Positions 1 through 11,317 of a stretch of 64,000 nucleotides of DNA are shown piece after piece. Below the pieces are notes generated by a model that worked only from the letters and a program-made list of their open reading frames with translations, was not told where the DNA came from and ran no database searches. Both the position numbers and the translations under genes were made by a program. Source of the DNA: Porodaedalea pini (taxonomy: Eukaryota > Basidiomycota > Agaricomycetes > Hymenochaetales > Hymenochaetaceae); assembly GCA_002794775.1 (NCBI GenBank), contig NBAY01000002.1, positions 434,001-498,000 of the forward strand, given 5' to 3'. Numbering within the stretch: the stretch's first letter is position 1; each line of letters starts with the position of its first letter.

Positions 1-245
1 GTCTACCTCCCTCACTTCACCTTTCACACTGTGTCCGACGTTCAGGAGAAGGTCCAGCTGGCGTCCGCCAGTTCCTCTCATGAACAACTGCTCGTACCCT
101 TCACTTCTTTTCACACCGGTGGGGACTTCATACTCCGGAAAACCATCGACGTCGTTCGCATCTACGTGTTGTACAGACGGTTGGTTATATTTTAACGAGT
201 CCGGATTCAAAGTCCCTTGTTCTTCCCGGTCAGTCGCCCCGATGG

Positions 246-1325
246 CTACGCCTGACCACTCGCAAAACCCTGCGAGTCGACGACCTCTTCGTCATTCTCT
301 TCTTCTTCCACATAGTCCTCCACCGTCGACCTCCGAGTGTCTACGACTTCCTCGAAGGCTGATTCCTTCATCGCGCCGAGCTCGTCCGCAAGGATGCGAC
401 GCTCGCCTGGTGCCATTAGCTCCAGCATGCGCTGGATGATCGGCTTCCCCTGCGGGCACTTGTCCTTGAAATGTCCCAGCCCGCCGCAGATCCAGCACGC
501 GCGTCGTCGTTGCGCCTCGTTCATTGAGACGTCCATCGGTTGACCAGCGCCTCCGAACGTGACGCCGGTCGCGTCGCGTTTGTCGACGTGCGGGGCTGCA
601 ACTTGGCGCCGAGCGGGGGGTGCCTGTTGTTGTTGACGAGGTTGAGGTATGAACGGACGGCCTCGTTGGATCGCTCGGATCTGTTGTTCGCCACGATCGA
701 TCTCGATAGCCTTGTTCTTCCATGCCTCATACGTTGTTGGCACGGGCGTCGACCTCAGCACGCCGCGGACTACCTCGATGTTCATTGCTCGCTTGAGACG
801 ATCGCAGATGACGCTGTCGTCCTTCAGTTCCGCCCGCTTGATGATGACGTCGAGTTGTTGGAAGAACTTATCCGCGGTGAGGTCCTTCTGAACCTTCTCC
901 CGGAAATCCTTCAGCGCCGCTTCCTTTCGATTCGGGTCGTCGAACGAGGCGTCGAGTCGTTCCTGGAATCTATCCCAGCTGTCCGTGAAGGTGACAACTC
1001 CCGACGTTGTCGATTCCTCGACGTAGTTCTGCGCCCACGTTGCCGCATTACCACCCTTCAGGTAGGAGAGAGCTACGTAAATTTTGCTTTCCGACGTAGG
1101 GTATCGGTTTGGGTTCGCGGACACGAAAAGGAGGACTTCTCGTCTGAAGTCGAGGTAATCGTCGCCGCCAGTGAATTCACGTGGCCGGGCGACGTCTATG
1201 TTGGGGGTCGGGGGGTTAGCGGCTGCGACCGGTGCTGGGGCGTTGTTCGCCTGATGGGCGAAGGCATTCGCAACGATGGCCGCGATCTGCGCCATTTGCT
1301 GTTGGCTGAAACCTTCTGCTGACAT
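246..1325 (-). CDS. Gag polyprotein of the partial chromovirus
   Basis: This encodes a 359-residue Gag, nearly identical along its length to the Gag at 17021-18100. A retrotransposon capsid region fills about residues 45-230. A single zinc knuckle CWICGGLGHFKDKC (CX2CX4HX4C) near residue 280 is followed by an acidic C-terminus. The first ATG (1325) is used here, but the same frame is open well upstream and is conserved between the two copies, so the true N-terminus may be longer. The G GGT TTT heptamer near the end (264-270) is conserved with the other copy and would carry ribosomes into pol. Confidence 0.88.
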   Translation of the reverse strand: MSAEGFSQQQMAQIAAIVANAFAHQANNAPAPVAAANPPTPNIDVARPREFTGGDDYLDFRREVLLFVSANPNRYPTSESKIYVALSYLKGGNAATWAQNYVEESTTSGVVTFTDSWDRFQERLDASFDDPNRKEAALKDFREKVQKDLTADKFFQQLDVIIKRAELKDDSVICDRLKRAMNIEVVRGVLRSTPVPTTYEAWKNKAIEIDRGEQQIRAIQRGRPFIPQPRQQQQAPPARRQVAAPHVDKRDATGVTFGGAGQPMDVSMNEAQRRRACWICGGLGHFKDKCPQGKPIIQRMLELMAPGERRILADELGAMKESAFEEVVDTRRSTVEDYVEEEENDEEVVDSQGFASGQA

Positions 1326-2029
1326 CGCGGGTTCGGGTGTCGAAGGTTCTGGGGGAGTCGGCGGTGAGGGGTCTCTGTTGGTCTCGCGGTAAGGGCCTGG
1401 GGTCGGTGGTAGGTTGACCGTAGATGTTGACGGTGCGGGTGACGACGGAGCGGCTGGGGGCCACCTTGCTCTCCTTCCTCGTTCGTCTGATGAATACCAG
1501 CTGCGCCGGATTTCACTCCACCAGATGTCGTGAGTGACGCCGCTATTATTGGTCGCGACGTAGCCTGGTCGGTCTGGATCCCAACGGGCTGAAGCAGGAA
1601 GGGCCCGTTGCTGTTCGTCGGTGAGATCTATCTTGACGTTGGCGGAGGGACAGGGATCGGTTGCGCGTTCGATCCGGGGTTACGCCAACGTTGAGCGGGT
1701 TCATCAGCGAAGTTGATGACGAGGCGGTAGGATCCGAGTGAGATTACAAACGAGATCGTCGTTGAAGTTTGGACTCGTCTAGTTACCCACGTCCACGTCA
1801 GGTGCGTGCTCCACCAGAGGCTAATTCGTAGAGCCAGGGTCGGGAGATGTCGGTTGATATGTTTACGTAATACACGAACGTCCGAAAACGTCCGGGCAGG
1901 GTTGAGGGTTGTCGTTCAGGGGGTTTACACGTCAAATCCTTCGAGGGGAGCGCTCCTCTAGACTGAGTGAAGGCGAGTCGACAGCGACGACGTACGCTGG
2001 GGATGAGCCTGGGTGGGGTTCTGCTTTTA

Positions 2030-2452
2030 TGTTAGGCGGGAGTCCGGGAGACGACTCGGACTGGGCAGGCCTCGGCTGACTGTCGTCTGGGACGTGCTAT
2101 ACTCGAGTGTAGACTCGGGACACGCTTTCTCAGGCTAGGTCGACGCGGAGGTAAGAGGATTAATACAAGACTAGACTAATACAAGGGGGACGAGTCTCAC
2201 CTAGGTCGACGCGGAGGTAAGAGGAAAAGCAGAACAAGGAGTTCATGCGATTCCTGAGACCTTATATAGCGACGACCGTGAGACTATATTACCTAACATT
2301 ACATAACGAGTGGGAATGGAACGAATGAAGGTCGTGTAGAGGGAGTGTGGGAAGTGATTGGAAAGATGATTAAAGATAATGAAAAGGAGCAATTAACAGA
2401 AACGAAAAAGGAAAAGGGGAAATAAAGAAAAGGGGAAGTTCGAGTCCTGACA
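2030..2452 (-). repeat. 5' LTR of the partial chromovirus
   Basis: The repeat is 423 bp and reads TG...CA on the minus strand (TGTCAG start, CCTAACA end). It shares the TATATAAGG box, the GTTCTGCTTTT block and the duplicated CCTCTTACCTCCGCG segment with the LTR at 15898-16310, but its first 100 bp or so are diverged. Confidence 0.9.
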
Positions 2453-2517
2453 TTTGGCTCTGACGCGGCTCACTTCACGTGACATGCACGTGTCACAGGA
2501 CTTATGAAAAAGGCTGT
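2453..2517 (+). repeat. Terminal fragment of a foldback (long inverted repeat) element
   Basis: About 65 bp ending in GGCTGTAA match the right end of the inverted-repeat element at 58490-59344, including the TGACGCGGCTCACTTCA block, with a few differences. The retrotransposon LTR abuts its inner side, so the chromovirus inserted in this element and the remainder would lie to the left of the window. Confidence 0.75.
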
Positions 2518-3382
2518 AATAGTAAAAAATGAAAGGTCTTACTTGTCTCTTCTTTGTTTACGTTCAATGAGGCCGTGCTGCTGCTATTCAACTTCGGAGG
2601 TCGTATTTCTTCCCTTGAATACGCCTTTGAAAACTTTGGGTATGGAGTTCTTTCCCTCTCATTTGCCATGCTTGTGGTTCTACGTGTGCTTGTTGGTATG
2701 CGCTGAGGTTCATATAGCCGGCTTTTATTCTGTTCTCAAGTTTGCGTGCATCGATGGCTACATCAAAGCATCATTAATATCAAGAATAACGTAGGCTTTA
2801 GGCCATCTAATTGGCTGACGACCTGCTTAGACGTGCGAGCAAAGGTGCAATGGCAAAGGATACTTTGTGTGCATTTATACATATTCAGTTTCCATTTAGG
2901 AACGCGTTTGCACGAAGGTCAGGCATGGCAATGACCTAAACCATTTCTGGCTATATATGTGTTCTGAGTTGGAGACTAGATTTCAGCGCTTTGAAATGAT
3001 CGTGAGACTCATAGGGTTCCATACCGAGCATTGCATAATATTTGCTATGCTCTTGCAATGTCCTGGTTGCATGGCCGGAAAATCACGTGGATCAAGAATC
3101 AAGTCGAAGATCCCAATTCCCGGCGTCGATCACGTTCAGTACCTAGCGCACGATAAGATTGATACGACAAACGGGTCAGGTTCCACGTCAGAAACGTTGC
3201 CACTATTAAAAGCCTTCCTCATGACATCTGCAGCCAACTCTTCACGATCAAGCTAGGCCTTGCCATGGAGCAGCTCGATTTACGTTTTCTAAGAGTTCAT
3301 GTGAATAAACGGCAGCATTTACCATTTACTAGTAGACCACCCAGTCTCAGATTTTCTGAAAGACTGGATGTTTACAGGCACC
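2518..3382. other. No recognisable gene
   Basis: Only short unrelated open frames occur here (longest under 100 codons, none with a recognisable domain). It lies between the foldback fragment and the left edge of the proposed KDZ element. Confidence 0.5.
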
Positions 3383-3409
3383 ATAGCTTATTCGTTGAAC
3401 AAACAACTC

Positions 3410-3710
3410 ATAATGAGTTGAACGGTTTATTCTAAGTAATTCTACTTTACACGGATAGATACTACATAAAGACATACCATAAGAGCCGTTCAAAATGACC
3501 GGATCAGCAAAACATAAGATAAAATGTAAGTCCATGAACGGTTCACAAACGAACCGAACAGATTAAGAACAAAGCAAGGTGAAAATAATATGAACCGTTC
3601 TAGGCGGCCTGAAATTATAAGACAAACCAGCGTACAGAAAAACCATTGAACCTGAACGGTTCAATGATTTTGGACCAGCCAGGAGCAAAGCACACACTGG
3701 TTCACCGTCT
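3410..3710. repeat. Left subterminal GAACGGTTCA repeats
   Basis: The palindromic decamer or close variants occur at about 3418, 3484, 3535, 3591, 3653 and 3699, in both orientations. The same motif clusters at the opposite edge (15603-15785) and was not noticed as a cluster elsewhere in the window. Such repeats often serve as transposase binding sites; that role is inferred. Confidence 0.6.
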
Positions 3711-3811
3711 TTTGTGCGTCGTTTGTTTCTTCTTTGGTGTAGGGAAGTCAGCGTCAGGTCTAGGACTAGAAGGAAGTTAGATATAGCAAATATAAATGAG
3801 ACGGAGGCAAC

Positions 3812-5399
3812 TCACGGGAGAATCAGCTTTCGACGGCTTTTTCGTAACTCTTCACCTTCCATTGTAATTCGTCTACGTTTTCTTGCATTTCTGACTGGCT
3901 CCGATCTTGGGATATCTTCCTCCTGGAGTGGAACAGCGTTGGCAGGCTGTGTCATCAACAAGTCAACTTGCATGCCACACTGAGACTGCTGAGGATTACG
4001 CTCTGATTCGGGCTCAGGGACATCTTCATGCAGTTCAGGGTTGTTTGTCGTGCTGCAGCCATCTTCAAGACTGAAGGTTTCAATATCAGGGCCAAAATAA
4101 TCACTTTCACTAGGGATAGGCGCCATCGTAACATTGTCTGATGAGTGCAGGATATCGTCAGCCGCATCTTCAATCAAGGGCTTTTGCTGATATGAAAGTA
4201 GCGGTGATGATTGCGCTTCATCACTGCCATGGAGAGGGGTAGCGAGAGGCTGGCCACATGGATCAGTTGGCTCGGAGTGTCCGCTACATGTCTCCATATA
4301 TGGAGACCCAGACCGTGACTGCTCCGACTCGGGGGTTTGCGCAGAAGGTGGTGAGGGAACCACATCACATTTGACGGGTGAGACATCGTCGAAGAACTCG
4401 TGATTTGACTTCAATAGAGTCTCTCTGGCAAATGCTTTCCAGGATTTTTTTACGCGACTCTTCTCATAGTACCTGCTTTCTTCAAAAGAAGCACCATTAA
4501 ACACTGTGTGAACACTTATAATATTGTTAGCGGCGGTTTTGAGAGCTTGAATACAATTATACGTACGCATCGGCCTTAAGCTTCCCATCTGGTATAGATA
4601 TGAATGCGTATTGGACTGTAAAAACAGCATCTCCAACAGAAAACAAGTTCTTTCGCCCGCCAAGCGAAGATACAAAGGTAGATAGCGCATCCCTGAGCTT
4701 GGACTGGTTTCTATGGTACGTTTTAGCTTTTTTAGTCCACTTCGTTAGTTTGAATAACTTACTCAGCTACCGTCTCATCACCCAAGCCTTCCATGAGCAC
4801 CTTCGAGCTCTGCCCATTCTCCTGCTTTGCGCGACGGTTGTATTCGGCCTTCTCCTCCTCAGATAGGGCATCATAGACATTCTTCTTCACGATGGCGTCA
4901 AGCCCTCTCTTACTTCCTTCTGTAGACTCCTTGATGTCTGTAGCACGCCTTTCGACAATGTCCTTGTTTTCGCGCAAGAATATATCCTTCCCACTGAGCT
5001 TGCGTGGTGCGTGTTTCTCAAAGAAGTCAGCCAATACAGCTGTGTCTTTCTTGTCGACCGTAGTGCAAGGTGTGAGACCCTTGCCCTTGTAGTCCCTCTT
5101 GACGTTAGAAAGTCTTCGAATAACCCTCTGTAACATGTCAGGCTTTGATTGGAATGATAACAAAAAAAAAATACCTTTCTAATACGGTCCAAATCCGTTG
5201 TAAAGCCAAAGTGTTTGATAAAGTCCTCTGCTAAGTTCTGCTTGAAAGCGATGACTTGCGCATGCCTATGTTGCTCATGAGGGAGGGCAAAGAACTCGGC
5301 CTCGCGAGCTGATATAAAAGCCAGTTCGTCCTTCTTGAAGTTCTCTCGCTTCTTCTCTTTTACTTGGGAGACGGTCAAGTCAGCAGTCAGAGATGCCAT
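3812..5399 (-). CDS. HMG-like nuclear protein (cargo of the KDZ region)
   Basis: Four exons (5399-5175, 5127-4763, 4710-4567, 4514-3812) join in phase to 478 residues. Residues about 120-182 resemble the helical part of an HMG box or a related fungal module (RENKDIVERRA near its start, ALSEEEKAEYNRRAKQEN at its end). A Lys/Arg-rich helix (KSRVKKSWK) follows near residue 270, then an acidic Ser/Pro-rich tail and a basic C-terminal cluster (ARKRRR) that looks like a nuclear localisation signal. Introns are 47-52 nt with GT-AG ends. DNA or chromatin binding is inferred from the HMG-like segment and the basic clusters; I cannot name the family. The splice phases agree throughout, so the model is probably right, but a further 3' exon cannot be excluded. 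Confidence 0.65.
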
Positions 5400-5975
5400 A
5401 GTAGAGAGTTTGTAGTCTAGTAGTAGAGGGGCGTCAGCGCAGTATATGAAGCAATTTATAGGCCACTCACATTGTTATGCTCGGCAGAAACAAATGTGAG
5501 CCACATGAGCAAGGCCATGATAAACAAATGTGCACTTGGGCATCTACAGGCCTCATCCAAGCGCAGAAATGTGGTCGCCGGTCTTGAGGCCAAACTCTGC
5601 AGGCCACTCAAGAATCATCTAAGCGCTCGAGAATAAGAGGACAGCCGGCTTATCGGAGAGCATGTCGGAGAGCTTGGAGACGGCCCAGTTATTTATTGTG
5701 GCCCTGATAATCCCATTTTAGCAAGCCCTCCTATTGATATAACGGTAGTTACGCACCTCAAGCCCAGTGGCACTGGCGCAAGAATAAACGATCGATCAAA
5801 CGAACGGATGCCTTATGATGGCTCTTCAAATGACAAGCTTAAGGAGTGCTATTTCCTTACGAATACACATGGACGCGCTTCTAAGGTATAAGAAGCGCTT
5901 TCCCTATGGGTATATTGACGCGCTCCAGGCGCTTCGTACATAATTGAAAATACATGATATCAAGTTGACATAGAT
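5400..5975. promoter_or_regulatory. Intergenic region upstream of the HMG-like gene
   Basis: No gene is seen. A short hairpin-forming sequence (GCGCTTCT ... AGAAGCGC) lies near 5876-5900, and GACGCGCT recurs about 40 bp downstream. The 5' flank of the HMG-like gene must lie here. Confidence 0.3.
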
Positions 5976-7445
5976 TTAATTATATCCAACCTTCCGCGCG
6001 CGTTTCACATTTCCCTTGGAGTCACCTTCGGCAGAGCGGACACGTTTCCCAGTAACTGATCTGGTCGACATACTGGCTTCATTATCTTCGTGATCAGATG
6101 AGGGGACCAGTATTTTCGGCCCATATGCATGCTTCAAGGACACTGGTCGTTTAGCCAAAGGCACGTTCTTGCGCGCAACCCTCTGAAGAGTAGGACTGGA
6201 AGCCTCGTTAGGCGTTCCGTCATCGGAATCGGATGTGATGTCAATGACCGGGATCATATGACATGATGTTGGTTGAGCGGGGGGCTTGTGCCTAAATGCT
6301 TCGAGGATCTCGCGGCCGAAGGTTCCTGGTGAAACCGGCGAGGAGCTAGGACGGCTCCCAGGCGAAGAGACGCCAGAACTGGCTGGTACAGCGCGCGAGG
6401 ACGCGTTTCGGGGACGTGGCTTTGGCTGCAACTTCACTGGGGTAGTCGTGACTGTTGCCTGTGAAGAACTAAAAGACGTCTCGTTCTTGATGGATCCCTT
6501 GCGCGACGAAATTAACGATGACGAGGTCGATTTCCCCCGCATGTCGACCCGTGGATTCGGCGGCGTTGACTCCATCGGGGGGACACGAAGGGGGTCCTCA
6601 TCCTTGACAACTGACATCCTCGGTGAGGGGCGCGATAAAGAGTACGGAAAAGGTTGTGTACGCATATCGCTCACATCACCCGTCTGTCCTCTATTCCGCC
6701 TGCGTTGCACCTCCTCTATGCGTCGCATCGCGGTCGGGCTACGATTCTTGAAGCCACTCGGGAGTAAAGACTTCCAATTCGCCTCGTTGCCGGCGCGAAT
6801 CGAGACCCCTAGAAGAGCGGGTGGGTTCAAGTCCAGACACTCCCGGACAACAGTCACTTTCTCTGCATCGCTAAGTTGGACTTTCTCCAATGGCAGTTGC
6901 TTGGAGTAATCTTTCTTACACTGCTTAGTTTCATTAGAAAATCTCGTAGTATGCACAAATTGAATATCAGCGTACCACGAATAGTAACTTTCCGTATGAA
7001 GATAATGTCTTACCCTCTCCTAATCCCAGCTGAATTTCGTGTTCGCCCTCGCAGCCTGGGACAGCGCATTTCTCAGACATCTCGAGAAAAGTCTCTTCGC
7101 ATTTGTCCGACGAAGGAAGATAAGCCAAGAGGATATCGAGCTTGCGTGCATCGAAGCCTACAGGTGGCTTCCCTATAACCGGATAGTAGAGCATGTCGAG
7201 TAACTCGATAGAATAATTCTTGAACTTTTTGCAGAGCAACGTACATCTTAAATACATGCGAGACATGAGGCCCCAGAGCATAACGATTTGCCGCTTAGGC
7301 CAGTATACGCGCGAGTAGCATGTGTTTTGCAACATAAGATCACGACAAACACAATTACAAATGAGTACTCACCAATGAATGAGGCATAGACCATGGCCGC
7401 TTTAGACAAGAGCACCAATGTCAGCCAAACCTTGATTGGCTCCAC
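5976..7445 (-). CDS. Unrecognised cargo gene, exon structure uncertain
   Basis: The 3' exon (about 6920-5976) encodes some 310 residues, rich in Ser/Pro with several basic patches and ending KGNVKRARKVGYN, typical of a disordered nuclear protein. A preceding exon (about 7285-7014) encodes a more ordered segment with a hydrophobic helix (YSIELLDMLYYPVI) and CAVPGCEGEHE, a possible metal-binding turn. A short upstream reading frame to 7445 may be the first exon, but an in-frame TGA lies just above it and the phases of the first and last introns could not both be fixed. I do not recognise the family. Its position between the HMG-like and SPT5-like genes, on the same strand, makes it part of the proposed element. 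Confidence 0.4.
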
Positions 7446-7671
7446 TCAACGTATTGTGAACGACCAGGTGGTCAGTACATTGTCCAAGCACGTCTCCTTC
7501 ACGCGATCAGGTCTTACGACAGGGTCACAGAACGCATATAAATTAAGTAATAATGATAATTCTACAGGGGAATGTTAAGTCCCGCGCTCTTGCGCTCTCA
7601 TAAAAGAACGTAAAAAATCTGCAGAACAGATACATTAGGAAGTCGTGTAGTGGAAAACAATGGTTTACTTA

Positions 7672-10527
7672 CTAACGCTGGATCTGCTCGACCATTGTCA
7701 AGTTATTTGCAAGCTCATCCCAAAGCCGAAACTTGTCTCCCGGAACAGAAACCGTAACCTTCTTTGGTCCACCTCTCGCTCGGGGCAACGCTACGACACG
7801 GAGCAGCCTGCCGACGTTTCCTTGAACCAAGGCTCTGATCTGTATAACAAGCTCGCCTTTTTTCGTAGGTTGGCGAGGCTCCAAGTCAGAGACGGCGACA
7901 AGCGAGGCGGATACGCCGTGGCCTGTATCGACATTGACTTTCATGTAACAACGCTCGTGGGATGCGGTGCAGCTGGCGTGATCGCTGAAAGGGTCGTCTG
8001 AGAGAAGGATACCGCATCTGTCTTTTGACGAGACCTTGACGTGTATTTTGTAATGAGTGAATAAAGCCTGGACGGCAGGCAAGAATATCCACATTCCAGG
8101 TCCCGAAAAGTCTATTAAGTGTGTATTGTATAATTAAGTATGTAAGCTAATATGCAATGAATCTCACCAGATGGCGGCGGCGGGGGGTTATTGAGCATCT
8201 CGTCGGCGGTCAGTTGCCAATCAGTAGAAGAGGGCGGCGGCGGCGGCGGAGTCGACTCACGCAAGGGAGGATCGGTAGGCTTGAAGCGTTTGAACTTCTC
8301 GCCATACTCGAGCTTCTCTGCGGTCGACAAATGGTGGCGGTCATCTAGACATGCTACGTCGTTGCTACAAAATCAAATAGTTAGATTGTGAAATATTAAG
8401 ACGGACAAAAACACACATAGAGATAAGATTCTTCAGAGGGAAGATCTCTACCGTATTGTTGCTGCCGTAGGCGACCTCCGCAGTTTTCTTCGTCTCATCG
8501 ACACTCTGCACGTAGCCGCGGAATCCCTTCGCAAACTTTGCACTTCCGTCGACGCCGCGAATGAAGACATATGCGCCAAGATAAGGGTTTCTACGCTGAG
8601 CTTCGTACGCATGTAGATCACGCTGCTTGCCCTTCACATCGTCGTCGACCGAGCATTCGACGACTCCAGCCACGGGCAAATCGAGCTAATAATTTAGTAA
8701 TAACATTAAATACGTCTAATGTACAATAGTTGCATCCCTTACCATTTTTTTTACGCGGTCGAAGATGCAGACGCGCACCCTATCATTGTGAACCGCGAAA
8801 ACGAACGCTCTGTGTCCTTTGCGTGGACCTTCCAATATCATGACGCTGGCACCCAAAGAGAGCTTGGAGCGATGGATTTTATGTGTGACGGCACTATTGC
8901 CTTGATCGGTCGCAACCCAGCCCCTTCGAATGCTCAGCTACATTTTTATTGCACAAAAAGAACTGAAAGTCAGTAGGGCGACATAAAAGCGGAAAATATG
9001 ACGTACAAATTCCTCATTTTCGTCGACGAACAGCGATATATAATTTTTTTCCAACGCCATTATGTTACCGGTAGAACCGCTTCGTGGTCCAGCCTTCACA
9101 ATGACGTTATCTCCGAGATGGAGAAGTCGACGGATAGCACTTCGCGGCACGGGAATGTTCTGTAATAGCGGATCCGTCTCTTGAAGTTCACGGACCTTAT
9201 GCCGAGAAAGTAAACAATGCAGTCCGACATCGTCAATCTCCTGGTCCGAAAGCCCTACAAGTGCACTATCTATGCGACAGACTTGATCCAGAACAACAGA
9301 GTTGTCGTTAACAGTCATAACTAAGCCGGCCATCATTTGATACGTTCCAGAAAGTACAACTGCCGTATCGCCATGTTGCACAAAATGCTCTATTCCTTCC
9401 AGATTGCCCATGTCCGTGTGAGAAAATAAAAATACTTGATGAAGAGAGGGTGATGCTGCTTTAACAGAATGAAGTCCAGGAACCGTAAGAATGCGTAAGT
9501 AATCAATATAATCCGCTTTGCGAAATCGAAATTTGTTGTCCGATAGTTGCTTGATTGTTTCGTTCGGAAACTCTTCGGCCAGAAGTCTTGGAATTGCGAG
9601 TTTAGGCGGAGCGCGTTTCGCCGGTATACTGCTCGTTGCTGATATGCGCGGAACGACTGCCACCTTCATTGCGTCGCCATCCAGGAGCTCCCGAACTATG
9701 CCGAAATCTCCACGATACGTACCCCGACGCACGACAACCCAATTCCCGACTTCGTACTTCATAGAGTGCAGTCCATTCAAACAATCAAAGACCGAATTAA
9801 CCTCGTCCCGAGGGACGAAGGACAGCGAGCGTGCCGGAAGGGAGATGCCGCGAGCAACGTAAGATTGGCGGACAGTCGACGCATTCGGTGTCCACACGTA
9901 TATTCGACCGGGGAGAATGTCCACAGAAAACACTAAGCAAAAATTTGGTAGCCAGTCCAAGGCGATGGAAACACCAGTTTTTTCTTTTCCAGGCTTTATA
10001 CTGTGGTTAGTTTATTTCGTGAAATGAAGATATAATGTACTCACTGCAACGCGTATCATCACCAACTCGTATTTTGAGTCGTCTATGCCAGCGTCGGGAG
10101 GAAAGCGGCCGCACTGCACAAAGGACTGGACAGCTGGATGATACCCGACGTCGTTGTCGTGGGGGGCTGGTCCAATGCGCGCACGCTTCCTATACCTCTC
10201 AGCAACGGCCTCGAGATCTTCAGCGTCGACCATTTCAAGTGTAACGCGCGACGAGGAAGCCTGCGGCTCAGCTGGCCGAACGTCGTCATCGATGAACTCT
10301 CGGTCTGCGTAATTATACTTCAATGACAAGGAATATAAGAGAAACCGGACACATACCTTCATCGTCGTCAGCAAACTGATCGTCGTCGTCGTCGTCGAAC
10401 ACCTGGGCCTCCGTGTCAAAATATCTCAGCACCTCTGCGCGGATGCCTGCCGTGATCTGATATCAACATTTTAGTTTTATTTTGGTTACATTCTCTCAAT
10501 GCTTTGGTATAAAATCACCTCAGCCAT
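7672..10527 (-). CDS. SPT5-like transcription elongation factor paralogue
   Basis: Eight exons (10527-10519, 10456-10357, 10304-10045, 9993-9007, 8937-8743, 8685-8417, 8364-8168, 8111-7672) join in phase to 818 residues. An Asp-rich N-terminus (residues about 20-45, including a run of six Asp) is followed by a NusG/NGN-like region (PGRIYVWTP near 150) and at least five KOW-like segments, each with a G-x-x-V-x-V pattern: VGNWVVVRRGTYRGDFG near 205, HGDTAVVLSG near 335, LGDNVIVKAG near 415, LGASVMILEG near 482 and LGAYVFIRG near 552. SPT5 with SPT4 binds RNA polymerase II during elongation. This protein lacks an obvious heptad C-terminal repeat region and carries a Pro-rich patch instead. Its position beside a transposase suggests a mobile cargo paralogue rather than the housekeeping gene. 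Confidence 0.8.
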
Positions 10528-11023
10528 GTCGTATTTCAAAAATTTCCGACGTCCCGCTCGCAATTTAACTAATTTTGTACAGGAAAAGCTCGCAAACTAC
10601 GTATCTAAGCCTATGTACTTACATTCAAATATCACCAATTATATTGAGGGCGGTTTCTAACAGAATGAAGGAAAGAAAGTGGACGCACGATCTGTTTGGC
10701 AATCCAACGCAGCCAATGTAAGAGCAATCGGATGCACGATCTGCTTGACGATCTCGCTCAAGCACTATCGATGACGCTTTTGTGGATTCTGAGCTCGAAA
10801 CGTCCAACCTGAAATGCAAACCGTGCTCATTGCAAAGAGAATATTGTTCAGCTGTGACGCTTACCGGCTGTAGGGGGTAAATCCGGCGGGATTTCAGCAG
10901 AAGAGACAAGAGCAGACAACGCACTCACCAAGACCAATCCCTGCAAAAGAGGCAACAAGAATGTATGGAGGAGAGTAGATGGCCACAGAACGAACAAAAA
11001 AAATGAGGTGGATGACGGACAAT
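10528..11023. other. Intergenic region upstream of the SPT5-like gene
   Basis: No supported gene. Short open frames are present but none has a start with good context or recognisable sequence. Confidence 0.4.
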
Positions 11024-11317
11024 GCCACAGCAGCGAGCGGCCACAGCAGTGATGATAGTGGAAGAGCTGAAAGGCGCGACCCGGTGTTCGCCGAGCGCTT
11101 TTGTTCGCGTCGATTGTGGGAATTTCCTGCCTTGCTGAAGCGTACGAAAGGTTAACATAAGCTTAACCGTAGATCAGCTTCTGTAAGCTTACATGAAACA
11201 CTTTCAGAAGGCAGTGAGTCCCCACAATCGACGCGAACAAAAGCACTCGGCGAACACCGGGTCGCGCCTTTCAGCTCTTCCACTATCATCACTGCCGTGG
11301 CCGCTCGCTGCTGTGGC
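11024..11317. repeat. Inverted repeat, about 97-bp arms with 100-bp spacer
   Basis: Arms 11024-11120 and 11221-11317 are near-perfect reverse complements. The right arm contains CGACGCGAACAAAAGC and ends with GCTCGCTGCTGTGGC. It lies between the SPT5-like and KDZ transcription units, which diverge from it. It could be a small foldback insertion or part of a shared promoter; neither reading is proven. Confidence 0.85.

Larger units (their letters stand above)
1..2452 (-). mobile_element. Ty3/gypsy chromovirus, 5' part (LTR, leader, gag, start of pol), cut by window edge
   Basis: This is a second copy of the retroelement family found complete at 15898-22139, in reverse orientation. Its 5' LTR is at 2030-2452, the leader at 1326-2029 and gag at 246-1325; pol begins near 270 and runs off the window at base 1. 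The U3 part of its LTR differs clearly from the complete element (it starts TGTCAGGACTC rather than TGTTAGAACC), while leader and gag are very similar, so it is a related subfamily rather than a recent sister copy. Bases 2453-2457 (TTTGG) are the expected target duplication, but the other end lies outside the window. It sits inside the end of a foldback element. Identity as a chromovirus is inferred from the complete copy. Confidence 0.9.

Noticed and set aside
540..1322. 260-codon plus-strand frame
   Set aside because: It is the antisense of the gag gene and has no independent support.
3280..3382. A precise terminal inverted repeat and target duplication for the KDZ element
   Set aside because: Similarity outside the 28-bp matching block is too weak to fix an end, and no matching short duplication was found.
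5976..7445. A TET/JBP dioxygenase as cargo, since such genes accompany some KDZ elements
   Set aside because: No HxD...H iron-binding pattern is visible in the reading frames of this gene or its neighbours.
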